DNA of 64,000 nucleotides, taken from Desulforhabdus amnigena. GTDB taxonomy: Bacteria > Desulfobacterota > Syntrophobacteria > Syntrophobacterales > Syntrophobacteraceae. Location: the NCBI RefSeq assembly GCF_027925305.1, contig NZ_BSDR01000001.1:1-64000 (forward strand). The letters are read 5' to 3'. A program made the translations under genes and the position numbers. Below the pieces are notes generated by a model that was not told the DNA's origin, searched no databases, and saw nothing but the letters and a program-made list of their open reading frames with translations. Shown one piece after another: positions 16,814 through 26,265 of the stretch; positions within the stretch are counted from its first letter, which is position 1; each line of letters begins with the position of its first letter.

Positions 16814-18176
16814 TTTTTTCATCATCCAGGAATCGGTATAAGGTGGCTCGTCCCACGCCAAGGAGTTTTGCAGCCTTGGATTTATTGCCTCCGCTCTGAG
16901 TCAGCGCGGCTGAAACGGATTCTTTATTCAACTTTCGTGAGGGTCCCGGTGGGCACGGGCAGTTTTCTCGGGCCTTCAGTTCGAGAGGCAGGTCTTCCGG
17001 GCGGATCACGCTTCCTCTGGATTTGACGAGGGCGAAGTGGATGGCGTTCTGCAGTTCACGAATATTTCCCGGCCATGAATAGTCCATCATGAGGGAAAGA
17101 GCATCCTGGGAGAGATTCGCCGCTTTCTGTCCGCATTCTGTGGCTTTTTGCAGGAAGTGTGCGGCTAGAAGAGGAATATCGTTTTTTCTTTCTCTCAGAG
17201 GCGGAAGACGAAGAGGGACCACATTGAGCCGGTAATAAAGGTCTTCACGAAAATTCTGCTTCTCCATTTCCGATTTGAGATCCCGGTTGGTGGCGCTGAT
17301 GATGCGCACATCCACTTTGATGGTCTCTTCTCCACCTACCCGCTCGAAGGTTCCTTCCTGGAGAACCCTCAGGAGTTTCACCTGCATGGCCTTGGGAAGC
17401 TCCGTCACTTCATCCAGGAATATGGTCCCCGTGTGGGCCAGTTCGAATCGACCTTTTTTGTCCCGAATGGCTCCTGAAAAGGCCCCCTTCACGTGGCCGA
17501 AAAGTTCGCTTTCCAACAAACCTTCGGGCAGCGCCCCGCAGTTGACGGGGACAAAGGGGCCTCCTCCCCGGCGGCTTTCATTGTGGATGGCGGTGGCCAC
17601 AAGTTCCTTACCCGTTCCGGTTTCGCCAAAGATGTGTACGGGAAAGTCGTTGGTTGCCAGTTCCCTGATCTGTTCAAAGATGGAAAGTATTTTATGGTCC
17701 TGACCGATGATACCGCTGAAATGGCTGATTTCGCCGAGCCGGATCTTCAGTCCGAGAAAATCAGTCATGTCCCGAAATGCTGCGAGGACTCCCACGAAAG
17801 AACCCGACTCATCACGCATTCCCGACACCGACATTTCAATGCATCGAGGTTCCCCGTTTTTTGTGAGAATATTGATCGTATAGCCGGCGTGGGAAAAGGA
17901 ATCGGGTGGACCGGAACAAAAAGAGCAGCGGTTTCCGCAGAATGGACTGCCGAAGACCTCATGGCAGTCTCTTCCTACGACTTCTTCTTTGGAGTAGCCG
18001 GTGATTTTTTCAGCCGCCCGATTGAAAAAGAGGATCCGCCTTTCTTTGTCATGGGCGATGATTCCCTCCAAGAGGTTGTCGAGGATGTGTTCGAGGTTCC
18101 TCTTGTCTGCCATCAATTGTTCGAGTGTCAGGGCTTTCATGCTTGAACCATTGGGTTGCGGAAAAGCAATGGCCAT
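16776..18176 (-). CDS. Sigma-54 dependent activator with PAS domain
   Basis: A 466-residue enhancer-binding protein. An N-terminal PAS domain (about 27-145) carries a cysteine-rich insert SPFCGNRCSFCSGPP that could bind metal or sense redox. The AAA+ domain (about 155-385) has Walker A GETGTGKE, the sigma-54 contact loop GAFSGA (usual GAFTGA), and Walker B GTIFLDEV. The C-terminus carries a Fis-type helix-turn-helix (NKSKAAKLLGVGRATLYRFL). The last residues are encoded by TGTCTCA repeats. An alternative start is ATG 18140. It follows the Hsp70 gene by 19 bases. Its most likely target is the flavodoxin operon downstream; this is inferred from the shared repeats. Confidence 0.9.
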   Translation of the reverse strand: MAIAFPQPNGSSMKALTLEQLMADKRNLEHILDNLLEGIIAHDKERRILFFNRAAEKITGYSKEEVVGRDCHEVFGSPFCGNRCSFCSGPPDSFSHAGYTINILTKNGEPRCIEMSVSGMRDESGSFVGVLAAFRDMTDFLGLKIRLGEISHFSGIIGQDHKILSIFEQIRELATNDFPVHIFGETGTGKELVATAIHNESRRGGGPFVPVNCGALPEGLLESELFGHVKGAFSGAIRDKKGRFELAHTGTIFLDEVTELPKAMQVKLLRVLQEGTFERVGGEETIKVDVRIISATNRDLKSEMEKQNFREDLYYRLNVVPLRLPPLRERKNDIPLLAAHFLQKATECGQKAANLSQDALSLMMDYSWPGNIRELQNAIHFALVKSRGSVIRPEDLPLELKARENCPCPPGPSRKLNKESVSAALTQSGGNKSKAAKLLGVGRATLYRFLDDEKMSQDTLLSHAGT

Positions 18177-18195
18177 GTTTCCGTATTGAATGATT

Positions 18196-21120
18196 TCAAT
18201 CGGTTGAGACGCTTCCCGGCGAAGAGAGAATCAACCCCGATGGAAGAGCTTCTCCAAAAATCCAGTCTTTTTCCCCGGTCATCAGAGCGATGTCCGGGTT
18301 GGAAAGCACTTCCCTGTAACGTTCGCTCTGAGGCAGGGGATCCAGCCATTGAGCCAGGCGGTCCCGGTCCTCCTGGGGCAAATCCCTTTCACGGTCTCCT
18401 GTGCGACGACCCAGTTGAAGCAACGCCTGAGCCAAGGCTTCTGTCGGCTCGAGGTCCAGGGACAGGAGGGTGTTCAGCCATAAAGAAGCTTCTCCACTGG
18501 GAACGACCAGATCGAGAGGCCCGTAAAAAGGAATCCTGGCACCCAATCTGCCGAGGGTCCACAGTTCCTGAGATTTGAATTTCCCTTTGCGGATTCTTTC
18601 CAAGGCGATGCGGCCGAGTTCCATTTTATTCTTTACCGGAAGGCGTTCAAAATTGGCCAGCGCCATCCAGATTTCGAGTTCTTCCTGAAGGCTCAGGCTC
18701 TTTAGAGGCCTTTTAGCGCCTTTCTTCTTTTTCTTATCCACCGGCTGAAGAATCGGCCATACCTGCTGAAAGATGTACCACTGATGCCCGGCTGTGAGTC
18801 CTCCTGCGACACGCCGCCAGAAAATCCACCATTCCGTGCGGTTCTGAGCCTGCCTCGCATATTGCAGCCCCTGGGGATAGATCTTCCAGATTTCTTTCAT
18901 GCGCCATTCATCCAGTGGATCTCCAAAGCCGGGACGCAGACAATATCCAAGTAAATTGAACCACCTGGCTTCATGTTGGGGAGTGAGGGCATTTTCCTTT
19001 TTGCATTCGAGGAGGGTGTCCGCCAATTTTCGAATGAGGGGCGTGGGCCAGTTTTCTTTCCCCAGTTCCAACAGGGTGACCAGGTTTTTGACAAGTTTTT
19101 CAGGCGAGTTGTCAGAGGATGTTTCCCCTTTTCGAAAAACCCCTTTGATCGCCGCCTGTGCCCGTTCGATGATTTCGGTATCGAGGGTTTCACCTGTAGA
19201 TACAGCAAGGGGTGCTTCCGGTTCGGCCGCCTGGCGCACGTCGAACTGCAATTGCCAGCGATGGGGGCTCTTCTGGGACTGACACCAGAGTTCCAGTGTG
19301 CCCACCTCCGTGAGGCGAATGGCGAGCAGAACGGGAAGCGCCTGGGCCGTGCTCTTCTTTCCGTAACGCAATACGGTGCGGATGGGAGGAAGTGGAGTGA
19401 TCTCATCCGGGGAAAGGGTCAGCACATCCCCCAGGTGGTCTCCCAAGCGGGTGCTGGAACTGAAGATCTGAAAAGCCACAGGCTGATTGGCGAGCACTTC
19501 GAATGCCGGCCGGTTCAGTTGTGCTTCGAAACCTTCCTCCGTGCCGCGCGGAACCAGGCAGACAGCGGGGTGCGTTCCGCCGCTTTCACCTTCCCTGGAA
19601 ACAGTGTTCACCTCCACGTAGTAAGATCTGGGACTGCCCGCCCCGATGCGCACTCCTTCTCCCTGGCGTACCAGGCCGTAGTAGGCCGCTCCAATGGCTA
19701 CAGCCAGTTCAGGACGTGTGTTTTCCAGCTCGATGGGGATCCAGCCTTCTTTTGCTTCCGCTTCAAACCAGTGCTTCACCACCTCCAGAATGCGACGGCG
19801 GATGGATACCGGGGTGAGAGCTCCTCCGTTGAAGAGTACAAAATCGGGATAGAGAGCGTCCCGCCCCGTTTCCTGCTGCAGAAGGGACCTGTAACGCTTC
19901 CAGAAGGCGGCAAGATGACGCGTGACGGCAGCATCCTGTACGAAAGGGAGCCCCCATTCCGTAAGCCCGGACCGGCGGCCGCCCCTGGGAACTTCGTCAG
20001 GGGAGACAAAGGGAAAGAAGCCTTCCAGAATCAGTGCTTCGACCTGGGCTTTCGTGAGGGTCCCTTTCAGGGTATCGGCAATGAGCTTCCTTCCGGTGCC
20101 CATAAGGGAGATCGTGAATGTGTCGGGTGCAGCTTCTCTTGCTGCGCTTTCAGGGGAAGAAGAGAGGGTGGGTTCGGCTTCACCCAGAAGGACCTCCTTT
20201 GCCTTCCGGCATTGGTGCCAAAGCTGATGCCACCTTTTGGTGTCGAGCTTTCCGGGTTCGCCCACGAGCTGCACTTCCAGGTGTCTGGCAAGAGAGAGAT
20301 CCATGTTGTCTCCGCCCAGCATCAGGTGATCCCCCACGGCGAGCCGATCGAACCGCAGCCCCTTTTCTCCCTCGCGAATGGCAATGATGGTGAAATCCGT
20401 CGTGCCTCCGCCCACGTCGCAGACCAGGATCATTTGCCCCGGTTGCATTTGCGTCTGCCAGTCGTCTTCGTGTCGGGCGAGCCAGGCATAGAATGCCGCA
20501 AGGGGCTCTTCCAGAAGAACGATCCTGGGAAGCCCCGCATTGCGTGCCGCTGTCACCGTGAGTTCGCGCGCCACTTCGTCGAAGGATGCGGGAACCGTGA
20601 GAATGACCAGCTGCTCTTCCAACCGGAAGCCTTCACGCCCACGTCCGATGATTTCGTTCCAGGATTCCCTCATGTGCTGCAGATACCGGGCGCTGGCGTC
20701 CACAGGCGAAACTTTCTGCACATCGGAGCCCGCTCCCCATGGCAATATGGCTCCCGTCCGGTCCACGCCGCCGTGGCAGAGCCAGGATTTGGCCGAGGAA
20801 ACCATTCTACCGGGCACGAGGGCCCCCTGTTCCCTTGCGAACTCCCCGACAGCGAAATTCCGTTTTGAGTCCCAGGGAAGAGCGGTGCTCTCGGGAGGCA
20901 ATTCATAAGGGCCCGGCAGGTAGAGAAAAGAAGGCAAAACCGGGCGGCGGCTTACTTCGCCTGGGGCGGTCAGCTGAGGGAATTCCAAGAATTGAATTTC
21001 TCTGGGCTGTTTGTCTTTCCGGGACAGGTCGACATAGGCCAGGGCCGAATTGGTCGTACCGAGGTCTATGCCGACAATATATCGATAGGTAATATCCTCA
21101 AACTCAAACGGATTGTCCAT
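18196..21120 (-). CDS. Hsp70-like protein with DUF3731-type C-terminal region
   Basis: A 974-residue protein with a DnaK-like ATPase domain: phosphate loop VGIDLGTTNSALAY (residue ~15), phosphate 2 region VCDVGGGTTDF, and adenosine-site motif NGGALTP. After the ATPase and a beta-sandwich-like part (to ~residue 640) comes a long helical domain with NLLGYCLRPGFGDPLDEWRM and RRVAGGLTAGHQWY, which I associate with the DUF3731 domain. It is not DnaK proper; it lacks the standard substrate-binding domain and an acidic EEVD-like tail. It follows a second Hsp70-like gene by 35 bases and a DUF2760 gene, so the three form an operon. The client is unknown. Confidence 0.82.
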   Translation of the reverse strand: MDNPFEFEDITYRYIVGIDLGTTNSALAYVDLSRKDKQPREIQFLEFPQLTAPGEVSRRPVLPSFLYLPGPYELPPESTALPWDSKRNFAVGEFAREQGALVPGRMVSSAKSWLCHGGVDRTGAILPWGAGSDVQKVSPVDASARYLQHMRESWNEIIGRGREGFRLEEQLVILTVPASFDEVARELTVTAARNAGLPRIVLLEEPLAAFYAWLARHEDDWQTQMQPGQMILVCDVGGGTTDFTIIAIREGEKGLRFDRLAVGDHLMLGGDNMDLSLARHLEVQLVGEPGKLDTKRWHQLWHQCRKAKEVLLGEAEPTLSSSPESAAREAAPDTFTISLMGTGRKLIADTLKGTLTKAQVEALILEGFFPFVSPDEVPRGGRRSGLTEWGLPFVQDAAVTRHLAAFWKRYRSLLQQETGRDALYPDFVLFNGGALTPVSIRRRILEVVKHWFEAEAKEGWIPIELENTRPELAVAIGAAYYGLVRQGEGVRIGAGSPRSYYVEVNTVSREGESGGTHPAVCLVPRGTEEGFEAQLNRPAFEVLANQPVAFQIFSSSTRLGDHLGDVLTLSPDEITPLPPIRTVLRYGKKSTAQALPVLLAIRLTEVGTLELWCQSQKSPHRWQLQFDVRQAAEPEAPLAVSTGETLDTEIIERAQAAIKGVFRKGETSSDNSPEKLVKNLVTLLELGKENWPTPLIRKLADTLLECKKENALTPQHEARWFNLLGYCLRPGFGDPLDEWRMKEIWKIYPQGLQYARQAQNRTEWWIFWRRVAGGLTAGHQWYIFQQVWPILQPVDKKKKKGAKRPLKSLSLQEELEIWMALANFERLPVKNKMELGRIALERIRKGKFKSQELWTLGRLGARIPFYGPLDLVVPSGEASLWLNTLLSLDLEPTEALAQALLQLGRRTGDRERDLPQEDRDRLAQWLDPLPQSERYREVLSNPDIALMTGEKDWIFGEALPSGLILSSPGSVSTD

Positions 21121-21155
21121 TCACTCTTTTCCAGATGATCTCTCTGCCGCAAAAA

Positions 21156-22982
21156 CTACTCTTCTTCCCGTTCCCGAAGATTGAATTCCAGCTTCCAGCG
21201 CCGCTCTTCGTCGCGTGCCACGCACCAGAGCTCCAGTGTGCCGACCTCCGTCACCTTGCTTTCGAGCCATACGGGAATGATATTGCCCCCGGCTTCGGCA
21301 TCGCTTGCGGGGAGCACCGTTTCCATGGTGGTCACTTCTTCGATTTCACCGCTCCAATCTTCCACGATTTCACCGATCTGATCCTTCTTACGCAACGTGG
21401 AAGAGAGCAGGTGAAATACGGCGGGTTCTCCCACTACCAGGCCGAATTCTCGTTCCCGAATGTCCGCTTCGGTCCCTTCTTCCATGCCGAAGGGAACCAC
21501 GCACAGCGCTTTCATGGGTGTGGGAATGCCGGGCACGGCGGGCATGGAACTCTCGATTCCAATGTAGTAGGGACGGCCGACACCGCCGCGGATGCGAATG
21601 CCCCGCCCGAGCCTCGCCAGCCCATAGTAAGTTGCACCGTGAGCCACAGCCAGGTCGAGATCTTCCGAAGCCAGTTCTCTCAGTTCCTGATCCGGATTCC
21701 AGTTCTTCAAGACGGTAAGGATTCTCTGGCGGATCAGCTCGGATTTCATGACCCCCCCGTTGAAAAGCACGGCAGTGGGATAGGGAACGGTGGAACCGGT
21801 TTCTCCATTACCCCCCTGAGCCTGACGCCCGAGAAAACGGGCCAGATGGCGCGTCACCGCTGGGTCTGATTCATAGGGAAGGCCCATTTCCCGAATGCCT
21901 ACCCTGGGTTTTTCCACGGGGTAATCGGTTTTTCCGGTGATAGGGAAAAAACCGTTGAGAAGGATTGTGTCCACTTCCTCCCGTGAAAGTTCCGTGCGGA
22001 TGGTTCCGCCGATAAGGGAACTGCCCCGTCCCAGGATGACGATGGGTTCGGATTGGGCGTCGGGTTGAGCCAGGAGGCGCTCTTTGGCCACCCGGCAGCT
22101 GTGAACGAGTCCTCGAAACTGCCATGCATCGAGCTTGGTGCCTTTTTGGGCCAGTTTGGCCTGGACGGCGTAAGCGAGAGTCAGGTCCATGTTGTCGCCG
22201 CCAAGGAGGATATGATCACCCACGGCCACGCGGCGTAAAGCCAGCTCCCCTTCTTCTTCCGTGACCTGGATGAGGCTGAAGTCTGTTGTCCCGCCCCCGA
22301 GATCACACACCAGGATGGATTCCCCCACATGGACGGCCTTTCGCCACCGGTCCTTGTGGAACTCAATCCATGCGTAAAAAGCCGCCTGGGGTTCTTCCAG
22401 CAGGGTTGCATTCTGAAGACCCGCGGACTGGGCGGCTTTGACGGTCAATTCTCTTGCGACGGCATCGAAAGAAGCGGGCACGGTGAGGTAGATTTCCTGC
22501 AACTCGAAGCGTGCGTCGGCATCGTTCGTGGCCATTTCATGATTCCATGCGTCCCGCAGGTGCTTCAGAAACATGGCGGAAGCTTCCACGGGAGACATGC
22601 GCCTGGCATCGGAAGGAGCGTCCCAGGGAAGGATAGGGGCCGTGCGGTCCACTCCGCTGTGGCTCAGCCAGGATTTTGCCGATGAAATGAGGCGGTTGGG
22701 AATTTCTGCGCCGCGTTTCCGCGCGAATTCGCCAACGGCCACATCCATTCCGTTCTCCCAGGGAAGTGCCAGGCTTCCTTGAGGGACATCATGGGGTCCC
22801 GGTAGAAAAACAAAAGATGGAAGCAGTGCCTGGGACTGGATTTCACTGGGATTCACAACCTGGGCGACCTGAAAAACGCGGATTTCCGGTTCCTGGTCTT
22901 CAATGATGTGAGCTTCCGTATATGCGAGGACACTGTGTGTCGTGCCTAAATCAATACCGATGATGTACTTGGGACTGCTCAA
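21156..22982 (-). CDS. Hsp70-like protein, ATPase plus short C-terminal part
   Basis: A 608-residue protein with the Hsp70 nucleotide-binding domain: IGIDLGTTHSVLAY at residue ~8, VCDLGGGTTDFSL at ~210 and VLFNGGVMKSELIRQRIL in the adenosine site. The C-terminal ~150 residues are beta-rich; there is no helical lid. It begins at a TTG supported by AGGAGGAG. It lies between DUF2760 (upstream) and the 974-residue Hsp70-like protein. The N-terminal halves of the two are clearly similar (both have SSAKSWL.GGVDRT-type and EEP.AAFYAW segments), so they arose by duplication. The chaperone role is inferred from family. Confidence 0.83.
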   Translation of the reverse strand: MSSPKYIIGIDLGTTHSVLAYTEAHIIEDQEPEIRVFQVAQVVNPSEIQSQALLPSFVFLPGPHDVPQGSLALPWENGMDVAVGEFARKRGAEIPNRLISSAKSWLSHSGVDRTAPILPWDAPSDARRMSPVEASAMFLKHLRDAWNHEMATNDADARFELQEIYLTVPASFDAVARELTVKAAQSAGLQNATLLEEPQAAFYAWIEFHKDRWRKAVHVGESILVCDLGGGTTDFSLIQVTEEEGELALRRVAVGDHILLGGDNMDLTLAYAVQAKLAQKGTKLDAWQFRGLVHSCRVAKERLLAQPDAQSEPIVILGRGSSLIGGTIRTELSREEVDTILLNGFFPITGKTDYPVEKPRVGIREMGLPYESDPAVTRHLARFLGRQAQGGNGETGSTVPYPTAVLFNGGVMKSELIRQRILTVLKNWNPDQELRELASEDLDLAVAHGATYYGLARLGRGIRIRGGVGRPYYIGIESSMPAVPGIPTPMKALCVVPFGMEEGTEADIREREFGLVVGEPAVFHLLSSTLRKKDQIGEIVEDWSGEIEEVTTMETVLPASDAEAGGNIIPVWLESKVTEVGTLELWCVARDEERRWKLEFNLREREEE

Positions 22983-23020
22983 AATATTTCTCCTCCTTGG
23001 GGATTTTCCGCGTCCGCCCT

Positions 23021-23836
23021 CTACGACTCACCCACTTCCACTTCCGCGGGAGCCAGTATCCAATCTTTCCGGGGTTCTGCAGTGGATTGAGGAAGATCGA
23101 TGCGCATGACGCGCCATCCGCGGTGCCGAAGGGCTCCCTTGAAGGGGGGATTACCCGACACATTGCCCGTCAGGCGGATGGCTCTGGAATCGAAATCCGG
23201 GGGGACGGTCACCTGGGCGCCTTCCGCTTCCTCGTAAACGGGCTTCATCTCGACATGTTCGGCAAGGGCGTCTTTACAACCTTGATGGATGCTGCGAACG
23301 GCGGCTCCAATCTGCGCGTCGTCATAATTGCTGAGATCTTCTTGCAGAAAGTCAATGAATCGTCCTTCCCTCTGCAAGATGGAGAGGATCTGAACCGCCG
23401 GTTGAGGGGATGGCGGCGCTTTTTCTTTTTCAGGAGCAGGAATTTTCTCGGCTTCTTTTTCGGTCTTCTTCGCCCTCTTAGCGCTTTCGACCGGTGGCGC
23501 CATGGTTGGAGTCATTTCCCTTTGCACCCGTTTCACCAGACCTCGGCCTTCCAGCAGAATGAAGAGCCAGAGAACGAGAGTGATGAGGCCTCCGGCTCCG
23601 AATACCACCGGCATCAAATACTGGTGCGCCTGATCGGAGAGCTGTTTCAAGTTCATGAGTCCGACACGGGCGTCCTCGGGCAGGGTCACCGCTCCCGATG
23701 TCAGCAGAGGGTCCAGCCACTCCTTGAAAGCCAGGAGGATTTGCTCCGATAGAAGGAAAAAGAAGCCAACCAGAATGCCATTCCATACAATGCAGGACAA
23801 AAAAGACTGCAGGGTCCAGATTTTCTTCGCTCGCAT
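23021..23836 (-). CDS. DUF2760 membrane protein, partner of the Hsp70 pair
   Basis: A 271-residue protein with two N-terminal membrane spans (about residues 12-37 and 73-95), a Lys/Glu/Pro-rich linker (about 105-145) and a C-terminal soluble domain with LQREGRFIDFLQEDLSNYDD, the core motif of DUF2760. This domain is regularly found beside Hsp70-like genes (family knowledge). The domain likely sits on the cytosolic side and could recruit the Hsp70-like ATPases to the membrane; this is inference. A GGAGAG site precedes the ATG. It is the first gene of the three-gene operon. Confidence 0.8.
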   Translation of the reverse strand: MRAKKIWTLQSFLSCIVWNGILVGFFFLLSEQILLAFKEWLDPLLTSGAVTLPEDARVGLMNLKQLSDQAHQYLMPVVFGAGGLITLVLWLFILLEGRGLVKRVQREMTPTMAPPVESAKRAKKTEKEAEKIPAPEKEKAPPSPQPAVQILSILQREGRFIDFLQEDLSNYDDAQIGAAVRSIHQGCKDALAEHVEMKPVYEEAEGAQVTVPPDFDSRAIRLTGNVSGNPPFKGALRHRGWRVMRIDLPQSTAEPRKDWILAPAEVEVGES

Positions 23837-23952
23837 GCTCTCTCCTTTATCAGCAATGCTTTAAAACGCAGAATAGAAAAATTAAAAAAGATCATACCGC
23901 ACAAATTAATTCAAAAGGGCGTTCAACACAAGCTGTACGGGAATTTTTCAAA

Positions 23953-25254
23953 TCATGGGAAACCATGGAGCACGAAAAAGTAGAGGCAGCCGACCAGGAT
24001 GAGAACGCAACTGGGACCCCAGAGATGGCGGTAGACCGGTGCCAGGGGAGTTCCAAAGTATTCGTTAGAAAGAAGAAGGCATAGATGAAGGGGCGAAAGA
24101 AGAACCCCCACAAAGCCGCTCACCAGGGCGAGCATCATATAGGGAAGCATGAAATGGACTTCTCCGGCCGATTGGATGAGAGATACAAGGATGGGAAAGG
24201 TGGTCCCTACGAAGGCGATAGTGATTCCCACAATGCTTCCCACAAAAAAGGGAAGGATGATGCAGATGGGCATGAGGGGGATGCGCCAGCGTATCAGTTC
24301 CTGGCTGATGGCTTCCACCGCGTGGCTGTCCTCGAGCATCCCTTTGAAAACCAGAATGGCGCCCACCATATAAAATATGTTGATGAGCCGCTTCTGTAAA
24401 AGGATCTGCCGCTTTTGCGCGGCGGAGAGGCGATTTTCACGCCAGACCCATGCGATGGCCACCAGGAGGGCGAAAATCAGGCCGATCTCCTGAGTGATGG
24501 CTATGGCGTGGGGGGTGAGTAAAAGCGTCAATAAATTCCCGGAACCGAGACCCAGACCGATAACGATCAGGATAGGCAGCAGTTCTTTCAGAAAGGGTTT
24601 CAAGGGAGGACGGGGAACAGGCGGTGCACATTCTTTGGCTGTCCCTCCGTTTCGCAGAGCCTTCAATGGCCAGTAACCCGCAGCCAAAGCGATGAGGGTC
24701 AGGGGGAAGAGGAAAAGCACGAAGGTCCAGAGGTCCAGATCTGCGAGGGTCATGGTGAGCAGGACTCCGGGGTAGAGCGGCCACCAGTATTCCCATATGT
24801 GACGGAACCAGTAATTGATGTAGCTCAACTGGGATGTGGATAGGTTCAAACATTTTCCCAGTGTTTTCACCATGGGGGCGGAAAAAATAGCCCCTCCGGG
24901 CATGGGGAGCAATCCGATAAGGGCCGGGAATATGACGAGATTGATGCTGGGTTTTGTGATAATGCCTTGAAATCGATGGAGAAGCCTCTTCATCTGTCCC
25001 GCCAGTTCCATACTGTGACTGAGTACGAGAATGAGAGAAACGATGATAGCTAGAGAAAGCGTTTTGGGATGGCTGAAGGAGAGAAAAATGGATCGGATCA
25101 GTGAGAGGGGAGAAAGACCAAAAAACAATCCCAGTGCGACGGCCCCCAGAAAGAACGCATTTCCAAGGGAAAAACCCTTTCGAATGGCAAGCAGGAGGAG
25201 CATGAAAACCATGAGAACGCGAATGAATGCGGGAACTGTATCTAAAAGAGCCAT
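23953..25254 (-). CDS. DUF401 family membrane permease
   Basis: A 433-residue integral membrane protein with about 10-11 hydrophobic segments beginning MALLDTVPAFIRVLMVFMLL. The stretch GLLPMPGGAIFSAPMV and the mirror-related later segments fit the DUF401/ion-transporter (IT) superfamily of permeases, including ArsB/TRAP-like carriers. The substrate is unknown. The start at 25254 is chosen for GGAAGATC before the ATG; a longer frame begins at 25338 inside what looks like repeat sequence. It stands alone, with DUF2760 117 bases downstream in the same direction. Confidence 0.75.
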   Translation of the reverse strand: MALLDTVPAFIRVLMVFMLLLLAIRKGFSLGNAFFLGAVALGLFFGLSPLSLIRSIFLSFSHPKTLSLAIIVSLILVLSHSMELAGQMKRLLHRFQGIITKPSINLVIFPALIGLLPMPGGAIFSAPMVKTLGKCLNLSTSQLSYINYWFRHIWEYWWPLYPGVLLTMTLADLDLWTFVLFLFPLTLIALAAGYWPLKALRNGGTAKECAPPVPRPPLKPFLKELLPILIVIGLGLGSGNLLTLLLTPHAIAITQEIGLIFALLVAIAWVWRENRLSAAQKRQILLQKRLINIFYMVGAILVFKGMLEDSHAVEAISQELIRWRIPLMPICIILPFFVGSIVGITIAFVGTTFPILVSLIQSAGEVHFMLPYMMLALVSGFVGVLLSPLHLCLLLSNEYFGTPLAPVYRHLWGPSCVLILVGCLYFFVLHGFP

Positions 25255-26005
25255 GATCTTCCATATTCTGTAAGAGAGTGAGTGGCTCTTGAAATCCCCA
25301 TTTACCACGGAGACACAGAGACCACAGAAGAATCCCATAAGAATTCCAAAACTTTGCCCGCCGTGGTGAATAACGGGATATTAGAATCCGCCGACTCCCT
25401 AAGTGCTTGAAGAGCAAATGAAGCCAAAACCCAAGCTTTTGCTCTTTAACAGACACATATGAGGAATTCAAGGAGCGAATCTCACAGCCTCTCAAGAGAA
25501 ACAGCCTCGGTCTGGAATGGGCTGCTATCAGCCACGAATCAAAAATAAAAGGTCTGTTTTTTCTCAAAGCTTTCCATTCTATTTAAAACATTGAGATTCC
25601 GTCTGCCACACTTCCTCATGCTGCTCAGGGGGTGCGAAGCTTCAGTTGTTGCAATTGGTTTTTGAAGATTTAAAGTAAAGCTCAAGTGGTAGGTGCGGTT
25701 GCGCTTGTTTACATGCTTCACTGGGCAAAGATCGTGACCGGCTACGTTGCAAAACGCCTGAAGTCCCGCTGGAGAGGCCGTCGAGGGAGAAAAGCAGTGT
25801 AAAGTTCAAACGAAACCTCCATCCTTGTTTTTATGCTCTTTTTCTAATTTTATCATTGACATATCGTATTCAATTCCTTAGGGTTAAATTTCATTTAATG
25901 AGTAATACTTATAAATGCCATCCCCAAAACACCGTCCGGCAACATCGATCCTGATGAGGTTCCAAAACATGACTGCATGGAAGATAGAAAAGGTGGAAGT
26001 TTTTT
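25255..26005. other. Gene-poor stretch upstream of the nrfH remnant
   Basis: No supported gene. A half copy of the ACCACGGAGACACAGAG repeat lies at 25304-25328; a fuller palindromic copy is at 61101-61202. The rest is AT-rich, with several stops in every frame, and may hold the promoter for the DUF401 gene at its left end. Confidence 0.5.
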
Positions 26006-26240
26006 GTGGGGATACTCATGCTGGTTGCTGCTGGGGGGCTGTTTTTGGGTTTCGGCCCACCCCGTCTGCTGGCCAAAACGGAGACGCCGCTTTTCTGTGC
26101 CTCCTGCCATGTCATGCAGTCCCAGTTTGATGCCTGGTTTCACGTAGGAGCCCATCGCACGATCCAATGTGTCGATTTGTCGGTTGTGCCATCTCCTCCA
26201 TAAGAACATGGGCGTTTACAATGAACTGTCCCTCTTTTTT
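26006..26240 (+). pseudogene. nrfH: NapC/NrfH-type cytochrome c remnant, frameshifted
   Basis: From GTG 26006 (preceded by AAGGTGG) the frame gives a membrane anchor (MLVAAGGLFLGFG) and then the first heme site CASCHVMQSQFDAWFHVGAH, very like NrfH/NapC small subunits. At CVDL the frame is lost. Removing one T near 26173 restores CVDC and a run LLHKNMGVYNELSLFF that resembles the next family segment, but the gene then ends. NrfH anchors nitrite reductase NrfA to the quinone pool; no nrfA follows. This is a decayed 5' remnant. The rest of the gene has been lost or replaced by the CBS gene leader. Confidence 0.6.
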
Positions 26241-26265
26241 CATATCCAAGAAAGGAGAATTAAAC

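Noticed and set aside
18973-20868. A 631-codon plus-strand frame within the Hsp70 gene
   Set aside because: It is antisense to a clear Hsp70 and has no recognisable motif; high-GC codon bias opens such frames.
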